From JBJTIF01 sp046094825 (lineage in GTDB: Bacteria; Actinomycetota; UBA4738; HRBIN12): a stretch of DNA of 37,245 nucleotides. The notes below the pieces were generated by a model. It was not told where the DNA came from and did not search any database. It was given only the letters and a program-made list of their open reading frames with translations. Location: positions 1 to 37,245 of the forward strand of contig JBJTIF010000072.1 in the NCBI GenBank assembly GCA_046094825.1, written 5' to 3'. Position numbers and translations under genes: made by a program. Shown here in pieces: positions 33,091 through 37,245 of the stretch (its first letter is position 1; every line of letters begins with the position of its first letter).

Positions 33091-33405
33091 GTGAGTTCCC
33101 GCTCGCAGGCGCTCTCGCACGACCGCCCGCCGCTCTCCCTGCGGAGCGCCCTCATCGCGCTCTCGATCCTCGGGATGCTCCTCGTCGCCTCCGGCCCCGT
33201 CCGAGCGCTCCTCGAGCAGCGGGCGCAGGTCCAGCGGCTCGCCGCGAAGGCCGCGGAGCTCGAGGCGGAGAACTCGGCGATCCGCGCCGAGATCGCCCGG
33301 CTGAAGGACCCCGCGGTGCTCGAGCAGCTCGCGCGCGAGTGCCTCGGCATGGTCCGCCCGGGGGAGACCGCCGTGGTGCGTGCCGGCGACGCCGCCGACT
33401 GCTGA
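33091..33405 (+). CDS. FtsB/DivIC-like septum formation initiator
   Basis: This 104-residue bitopic protein has a cytosolic basic N-terminus, one membrane segment at about 18-37 (RSALIALSILGMLLVA), then a heptad-rich coiled coil (about 42-75: QRAQVQRLAAKAAELEAENS) and the conserved KDPAVLEQLARECLGMVRPGE. This is the FtsB/DivIC pattern, which joins FtsL and FtsQ in the divisome. GTG 33091 lies 4 bases after eno. Genes of this family sit between eno and DUF501 in many actinobacteria. Confidence 0.9.
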   Translation: MSSRSQALSHDRPPLSLRSALIALSILGMLLVASGPVRALLEQRAQVQRLAAKAAELEAENSAIRAEIARLKDPAVLEQLARECLGMVRPGETAVVRAGDAADC

Positions 33406-33412
33406 GTTCCCC

Positions 33413-33429
33413 TTCCCGACCTGCGGGAA
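33413..33429. promoter_or_regulatory. inverted repeat TTCCC-N7-GGGAA before the S1 promoter
   Basis: TTCCC (33413-33417) and GGGAA (33425-33429) form a spaced palindrome that ends 7 bases before the TTGACG -35 of the S1 gene. The placement suits an operator, but no regulator is identified. Confidence 0.3.
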
Positions 33430-33436
33430 CGGGATA

Positions 33437-33466
33437 TTGACGGGTCCGGAAACGGGGTGGGATAGT
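33437..33466 (+). promoter_or_regulatory. promoter TTGACG-N18-GATAGT for the S1 gene
   Basis: TTGACG (33437-33442) and GATAGT (33461-33466) are separated by 18 bases. AT content here is markedly above the surroundings. It gives the S1 gene its own transcript with a leader of about 80 bases inside the eno cluster. Confidence 0.5.
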
Positions 33467-33537
33467 CCAGCCGTCCGGGCACGTGGTGTGCCGGAGGAAC
33501 AGCCCCGCTGCGGCCCACGCGACGGGGTCCGACGAAC

Positions 33538-33545
33538 GAGGAGGA
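33538..33545 (+). promoter_or_regulatory. ribosome-binding site GAGGAGGA before an ATC codon
   Basis: GAGGAGGA, one of the strongest Shine-Dalgarno matches in the window, ends 8 bases before ATC 33554, exactly where homologues have their ATG. No ATG, GTG or TTG lies at this place in any frame that reads the S1 protein. Confidence 0.7.
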
Positions 33546-33553
33546 CAACCACC

Positions 33554-33916
33554 ATCGCTGATCTCGAGGTCGGAGCCGTCGTCGACGGCACCGTCAGCCG
33601 CATCACCCCGTACGGCGCGTTCCTGACGCTCGAGGGAGGCAAGATGGGCCTCGTGCACATCTCCGAGGTCGATCGCAACTACGTGAAGGACGTCCACGAG
33701 CACCTGCGCGAGGGGGACGTCGTCCAGGTGAAGGTCATCGCGATCAAGGAGGACGGCAAGATCGACCTCTCGATCAAGGCCCTCCAGGACCCGGCCCCGC
33801 CCCGGCAGCGTCGCGGATCGGACCCCGGCTTCGAGCAGATGCTGAAGAAGTTCATGCGCAACAGCGAGGAACGCCAGGTCGACTACAAGCGGTCCCTCGA
33901 ACAGCGCCGGAAGTAA
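33554..33916 (+). CDS. S1 RNA-binding domain protein, apparent ATC start
   Basis: The frame encodes 120 residues: one S1 (OB-fold) domain, IADLEVGAVVDGTVSRITPY, GAFLTLEGGKMGLVHISEVD, GDVVQVKVIAIKEDGKIDLS (about 1-75), then a basic linker and a C-terminal helix FEQMLKKFMRNSEER. It is similar to YugI/GSP13-type and other small S1 proteins that bind RNA or ribosomes. Homologues begin M-x-x-LEVG, and the matching codon here is ATC, 8 bases after GAGGAGGA. Earlier in-frame GTG or TTG codons (for example GTG 33380) would add unrelated residues and overlap the divIC-like gene. Use of ATC as a start, or a G-to-C error, are both possible. Confidence 0.85.
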   Translation: MADLEVGAVVDGTVSRITPYGAFLTLEGGKMGLVHISEVDRNYVKDVHEHLREGDVVQVKVIAIKEDGKIDLSIKALQDPAPPRQRRGSDPGFEQMLKKFMRNSEERQVDYKRSLEQRRK

Positions 33917-33926
33917 CCCCCGCGCC

Positions 33927-35381
33927 ATGTCCGCGGGTGCCCTGAGCGCCGCCGACATCGCCGCGGTCCGCGCGCAGCTCGGTCGCGAACCCACGACGGT
34001 CTTCTCGGTCGTCGCGCGCTGCCTTCCCGACGGCCACCCGCTCGTGATCCGCAACGCCCCGTACGACGCCGAGGGCAAGCCGTTCCCGACGCGCTACTGG
34101 CTCACCTGCCCCGAGGCGGTCCGCGCGGTCTCGACGCTCGAGGCCTCCGGCGCGGTCCGTCGATGGAACGAGCGGCTCGACACCGACGCGGAGTTCGTCG
34201 AGCGGCTCTCGATCGCGCACATGGCGTACGCCGGCGAACGCGATCGCGAGGCCGCGCTCTGGCGGGGCGGTGGGCGAGCGGGCGACATCGTCGCGCCCGC
34301 GCTCGACGCCCCCACCGGGGGTATCGGCGGCACGCGGACCGGTGTGAAGTGCCTCCACGCGCACTACGCGTACCACCTCGCGGGCGGCGTGGACCCGATC
34401 GGTTCGGAGGTCGCCCGGGAGGTCGAACCGATCCACGGCCCGGGTCCACGCCCGCACGTCGTCGCGGCCATCGATCAAGGGACGAACTCGACACGGCTCC
34501 TCGTCCTCGGCGAGGCGGTGCCGGGCGGCCCCGCGGTCGAACTCGCGCGCGACATGGAGATCACGCAGCTCGGTCGTGGCGTCGACGGCAACGGCAGGCT
34601 CTACCTCGACGCGATCGCACGCTCGTACCACGCCGTTGGGAGGTTCGCGCGACGCGCCGAGGTGCTCGGCGCGTCGCGGGTCGTCGTCTCCGCGACGAGC
34701 GCCGTCCGCGACGCGGAGAACCGCGACGAATGGCTCCGGTGGATGCGCAAGCTCGGCCCGCTCGTCGAGGCAGAGGTGCTCTCCGGGGATGCGGAGGCGG
34801 CGCGGACCTTCGCCGGCGCGATCGCCGACGCCCCGGGGGACGGACCCTTCCTCGTCATCGACATCGGGGGCGGCAGCACGGAGTTCGTCCTCGGCGATCG
34901 CGACGGCGTCCGCGCCGCCACGTCGACGCAGATGGGGAGCGTGCGGCTCACCGAACGCTGCGTCCGGAGCGACCCGGTGACGCCGGGCGAGCTCGACGCG
35001 CTCCGCGACGAGGTGCACCGGGTCCTCGAAGAGGTCGAACGCGCGGTCCCGGTCCGCGCCGCGCGCACGGTGCTCGCGGTCGCGGGGACGACGACGACGG
35101 TCCAGGGGATCGCGCTCGGCCTCCCGCGCTACGACCCCGACCTCATCCACGGTTCGAAGCTCACGCTCGACGACGCCCGGGCGGTGCTCGCGCGCCTCGC
35201 GGCCGAGGACCGCGAGGCGCGCGCGGCCCATCCGGTCATGCCCCGGGGTCGGGAGGAGGTCATCGTCGCGGGGGCGGTGATCCTCGTGGAGTCACTCGCC
35301 CGGTTCGGGTTCGACGGGGTGACCGTCTCCGAGCACGACATCCTCGACGGCCTCGGGGTCGCCGCCCTCCGGGGACGGTAG
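33927..35381 (+). CDS. fusion of DUF501 with Ppx/GppA phosphatase
   Basis: The 484-residue protein has two parts. Residues 10-165 are DUF501: VRAQLGREPTTVFSVVARC, PFPTRYWLTCPEAV, GGIGGTRTGVKCLHAHYAYH. Residues 178-484 are an exopolyphosphatase/GppA ASKHA fold: VVAAIDQGTNSTRLLVLGE, VVSATSAVRDAENR, SGDAEAARTF, VIDIGGGSTEF (about 305-315), AVAGTTTTVQGIALGL and SEHDILDGLG. It should hydrolyse polyphosphate or pppGpp. In actinobacteria the two are separate neighbouring genes (DUF501 then ppx) after eno and ftsB. Here they share one frame without any stop. The role of DUF501 is unknown. Confidence 0.92.
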   Translation: MSAGALSAADIAAVRAQLGREPTTVFSVVARCLPDGHPLVIRNAPYDAEGKPFPTRYWLTCPEAVRAVSTLEASGAVRRWNERLDTDAEFVERLSIAHMAYAGERDREAALWRGGGRAGDIVAPALDAPTGGIGGTRTGVKCLHAHYAYHLAGGVDPIGSEVAREVEPIHGPGPRPHVVAAIDQGTNSTRLLVLGEAVPGGPAVELARDMEITQLGRGVDGNGRLYLDAIARSYHAVGRFARRAEVLGASRVVVSATSAVRDAENRDEWLRWMRKLGPLVEAEVLSGDAEAARTFAGAIADAPGDGPFLVIDIGGGSTEFVLGDRDGVRAATSTQMGSVRLTERCVRSDPVTPGELDALRDEVHRVLEEVERAVPVRAARTVLAVAGTTTTVQGIALGLPRYDPDLIHGSKLTLDDARAVLARLAAEDREARAAHPVMPRGREEVIVAGAVILVESLARFGFDGVTVSEHDILDGLGVAALRGR

Positions 35382-35384
35382 GCT
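35379..35384 (+). promoter_or_regulatory. -10 box TAGGCT of the cyclophilin gene
   Basis: TAGGCT begins with the stop codon of the DUF501-Ppx gene and ends 10 bases before ATG 35395. It would produce a message with only a few leader bases. Confidence 0.4.
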
Positions 35385-35394
35385 TCCGCCCGCG

Positions 35395-36267
35395 ATGGCG
35401 AAGAAGACCCACTACCGCCAACTCTCGAAGCAGGCCCAGCGCCGGCGTGCCGAGCGCACGTCGAAGCAGCGCGAGCGCCGCTCGACCCTCACCCGGGTCG
35501 CGGCGATCGTCGTCGCGTTCGGACTCGCCACCGGGGGATTCCTCATCTTCAGCGGTGGCCAGCCCGAGCCGGCGCCCAGCCAGACGCCGAGCACGCCCGG
35601 GGCGAGCGAGAGCGAGGCCCCGTCGGCCTCCGCGTCGCCCGGCGAGGCGACCGGCACCGTCGATCCGTTCCTGCCGCTCGCCGAGCAGACGGCGTGCGGG
35701 GCGGAGCCCCCGCTCGAAGCGACCGCCCCGAAGCCGCAGTTCTCCGCGCCCGCGCAGGTCATCGAGGAGAACACGAAGTACTTCGCGACCTTCGAGACCT
35801 CGTGCGGCACGATCGTCGTGAAGCTCCTGCCACAGACCGCGCCGCAGACGGTGAACTCGTTCGTGTTCCTCGCGGAGCAGGGCTACTTCGACGGGCAGAT
35901 CTTCCACCGCCTCGACACCTCGATCGACGTCGTGCAGGGCGGCGACCCGACGGGGACCGGGACGGGCGGACCGGGCTACTCGATCCCCGACGAGCTCTCC
36001 GGCGAGGACACGTACGGGCCGGGGACGTTCGCGATGGCGAACGCCGGACCGAACACCGGCGGGAGCCAGTTCTTCTTCATCACGGGGGAGAACGGCCGCC
36101 TGCTCGACGACAACCCTGCGTACACGGTCTTCGGGCAGGTCGTCGAGGGGCTCGACGTGCTCCAGCGGATCCTCCAGCTGCCGATCCAGGACCCGGCCGG
36201 CGGCATCGCGGGGCAGCGCCCCGTGCAGGCGATCTACATCGACGCCGTCACGATCTCGAACGGCTGA
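35395..36267 (+). CDS. membrane-anchored cyclophilin-type peptidyl-prolyl isomerase
   Basis: The product is 290 residues. It has a very basic N-terminus (KKTHYRQLSKQAQRRRAER), one membrane segment at about 33-53 (RVAAIVVAFGLATGGFLIF), a Pro/Ser/Ala/Glu linker (about 54-85), then a cyclophilin domain (about 125-288). Cyclophilin motifs are TSCGTIVVKLLPQTAPQTVN, FHRLDTSIDVVQGGDPTGTG and FAMANAGPNTGGSQFFF with the catalytic and binding residues. It should work outside the membrane as a foldase, beside the parvulin-type lipoprotein encoded at 29890. No signal-peptidase site is seen, so it stays anchored. Confidence 0.93.
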   Translation: MAKKTHYRQLSKQAQRRRAERTSKQRERRSTLTRVAAIVVAFGLATGGFLIFSGGQPEPAPSQTPSTPGASESEAPSASASPGEATGTVDPFLPLAEQTACGAEPPLEATAPKPQFSAPAQVIEENTKYFATFETSCGTIVVKLLPQTAPQTVNSFVFLAEQGYFDGQIFHRLDTSIDVVQGGDPTGTGTGGPGYSIPDELSGEDTYGPGTFAMANAGPNTGGSQFFFITGENGRLLDDNPAYTVFGQVVEGLDVLQRILQLPIQDPAGGIAGQRPVQAIYIDAVTISNG

Positions 36268-36303
36268 TCCGGCGCTCCCCGACGGGCTCGCCGACCTCGG
36301 GGG

Positions 36304-36309
36304 TACGCT
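36304..36309 (+). promoter_or_regulatory. -10 box TACGCT of tRNA-Leu
   Basis: TACGCT ends 13 bases before the 5' end of tRNA-Leu. Confidence 0.4.
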
Positions 36310-36322
36310 TCCTGCTCGACCC

Positions 36323-36408
36323 GCCCGGGTGTCGGAACTGGCAGACGACGGCGCCTTAAAAGCGCTTGCCCCGCGAGGGGCGTGTGGGTTCGACTCCCAC
36401 CCCGGGCA
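36323..36408 (+). tRNA. tRNA-Leu(TAA)
   Basis: The gene is an 86-base class II tRNA. The acceptor arms are GCCCGGG/CCCGGGC, the anticodon loop CTTAAAA carries TAA, the long variable arm has a GCCCC/GGGGC stem, the T-arm is GTGGG-TTCGACT-CCCAC and the discriminator is A. No CCA is encoded. Confidence 0.96.
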
Positions 36409-36418
36409 CCCGCCCTGC

Positions 36419-36424
36419 TAGCGT
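36419..36424 (+). promoter_or_regulatory. -10 box TAGCGT of the YCII gene
   Basis: TAGCGT ends 6 bases before ATG 36431, the leaderless spacing seen elsewhere in the window. Confidence 0.5.
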
Positions 36425-36430
36425 CCGCCC

Positions 36431-36775
36431 ATGCCGCGCTACCTGTTCGCCGTGCACCACGATGACGGCGTCGCCACGATGTCGCCCGAGCGCCAGGAGC
36501 AGGCGTGGCGCGAGACGGGCGCGTTCAACGATCGGCTCGAGGCGCGGGGCGCGCTCGTCTTCGCGGGCGGGCTCGCCCTCGTGGACGAGGCCCGCGTCAT
36601 CGACGATCGCGACGGTGCGGGGCGGGTCACGCCGGGCCCCGCGATCGCCGCGACGCGCCGGCTCGGCGGCTTCTGGATCATCGACGCGCCCGACGACGCG
36701 ACCGCGGACGCCTGGGCGCACGAGGCCTCACGCGCGTGCAACGAGCCGGTCGAGGTCCGCCCCTTCCGGGGGTAG
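36431..36775 (+). CDS. YCII-related domain protein
   Basis: The product is a 114-residue ferredoxin-like (dimeric alpha/beta barrel) protein. MPRYLFAVHHDDG opens the first strand, GALVFAGGLALVDEARVI the middle, and GGFWIIDAPDDATADAWAHE with VEVRPFRG ends it. This is the YCII/DGPF pattern. Members often sit near sigma-factor or small-enzyme genes, and their chemistry is poorly known. Catalytic His-Asp pairs are suggested for some. It is followed after 3 bases by the ASCH gene, so both are likely one transcript, started by a TAGCGT box 6 bases before the ATG. Confidence 0.83.
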   Translation: MPRYLFAVHHDDGVATMSPERQEQAWRETGAFNDRLEARGALVFAGGLALVDEARVIDDRDGAGRVTPGPAIAATRRLGGFWIIDAPDDATADAWAHEASRACNEPVEVRPFRG

Positions 36776-36778
36776 CGG

Positions 36779-37192
36779 ATGCCGTTCCCCGTCGTCGATG
36801 GACTCCGCAGCGCCGAGATCGGCACCCAGGGCGAGATGCGCGCGCGCCTGAACGCGCTCATCCTCGCGGGGACGAAGCGCGCGACCGCGGGGCTCCGCTC
36901 CGAGTACGAGACCGAGGGCGAGCCCGTCGAGCACGTGGGCGAACTCCTCGCGCTCGTCGACGACGAGCTCCGCCGCGTCGCGACGCTCCGCGTGACGCGC
37001 GTCGAGCACTCGCGGTTCGCCGATGTCCCGGACAGCTTCGCGCTCGCGGAGGGGGAGGGCGACCGCGACGGCGACGAGTTCCGCGCGGGGCACTACCGCT
37101 TCTGGACCTCGCAGGGCGAGACGATCACCGACGACACGATGCTCGTCCTCGTCTACTTCGAACTCGTCGAGGGGATCGAACCGCCCGCGTGA
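36779..37192 (+). CDS. ASCH domain protein
   Basis: This 137-residue ASCH (PUA-like) domain protein has LILAGTKRATAGLRSEYETE near residues 28-47, GELLALVDDELRRVATLRVT, and FALAEGEGDRDGDEFRAGHY near 93-112. ASCH folds bind RNA or modified nucleosides. Some YqfB-type members are N4-acetylcytidine amidohydrolases, and the TKRAT and EGEGDR motifs fit the RNA-binding groove. Its partner or substrate is unknown. It is the last gene before the window ends. The 53 bases after it are nearly pure G and C. Confidence 0.87.
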   Translation: MPFPVVDGLRSAEIGTQGEMRARLNALILAGTKRATAGLRSEYETEGEPVEHVGELLALVDDELRRVATLRVTRVEHSRFADVPDSFALAEGEGDRDGDEFRAGHYRFWTSQGETITDDTMLVLVYFELVEGIEPPA

Positions 37193-37245
37193 GGGGTGGA
37201 GCCGGGGGGGGCCGGCCGCCCCGCCGGGGGCCCCCCCCCGCCCGC

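Overview
The window is a very GC-rich bacterial chromosome segment (my estimate is above 70 % GC). It is densely packed with housekeeping genes, and I see no phage, insertion sequence, CRISPR array, rRNA or other accessory island. Gene content points to the Terrabacteria side of the tree: a GlnR-like regulator beside glnA, the order eno - ftsB/divIC-like - DUF501 - ppx, L25/CTC - pth - mfd, many GTG starts, and -10 boxes that abut start codons. A Chloroflexota lineage such as Limnocylindria, or a deep Actinomycetota lineage, fits best. This placement is inference, because no marker gene could be searched.

Layout. 1-3412 (minus): a two-gene glycan locus, made of a fused GT4-GH130 enzyme and an (alpha/alpha)6-type partner that runs off the window. 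3480-5015: tRNA-Arg, a DoxX-like membrane protein and a diiron acyl-ACP desaturase. 5162-8089 (minus): a keto-acid dehydrogenase operon (E1alpha, E1beta and a free-standing lipoyl protein without an E2 core), followed by a small SH3-like protein coupled to a hotdog ammonia-lyase-like enzyme. 8118-8866: two overlapping frames that look like one split family. 8900-9221 (minus): tRNA-Glu, tRNA-Asp and tRNA-Phe. 9291-14500: YbaK, an alpha/beta hydrolase, an SDR and two FAD oxidoreductases. 14531-17644: ilvD, DUF192, peroxiredoxin, GNAT and tRNA-Lys. 17668-21381 (minus): nadE, glnA and a damaged glnR-like gene. 21421-24985: moaD-like, sat, an M23 peptidase and an asparaginase. 25095-36267 (plus): L25, pth, mfd, PpiC-type foldase, mazG, eno, ftsB-like, an S1-domain protein, a DUF501-Ppx fusion and a membrane-anchored cyclophilin. 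36323-37192: tRNA-Leu, a YCII protein and an ASCH protein.

How the genes work together. The minus-strand glnR-glnA-nadE block joins nitrogen regulation, glutamine synthesis and glutamine-dependent NAD synthesis. The 25-36 kb block is a growth and quality-control cluster: translation, transcription-coupled repair, extracytoplasmic folding, nucleotide clean-up, glycolysis, division, and (p)ppGpp/polyphosphate turnover. Many starts (at least eleven) have a TAnnnT box only 6-9 bases upstream, which implies frequent leaderless transcription. The sharpest anomalies are an apparent ATC start on the S1 gene, loss of the C-terminal hairpin and reading frame of the GlnR-like regulator, the DUF501-Ppx fusion, the lone lipoyl protein and the GT4-GH130 fusion. 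No gap longer than about 165 bases lacks a gene.
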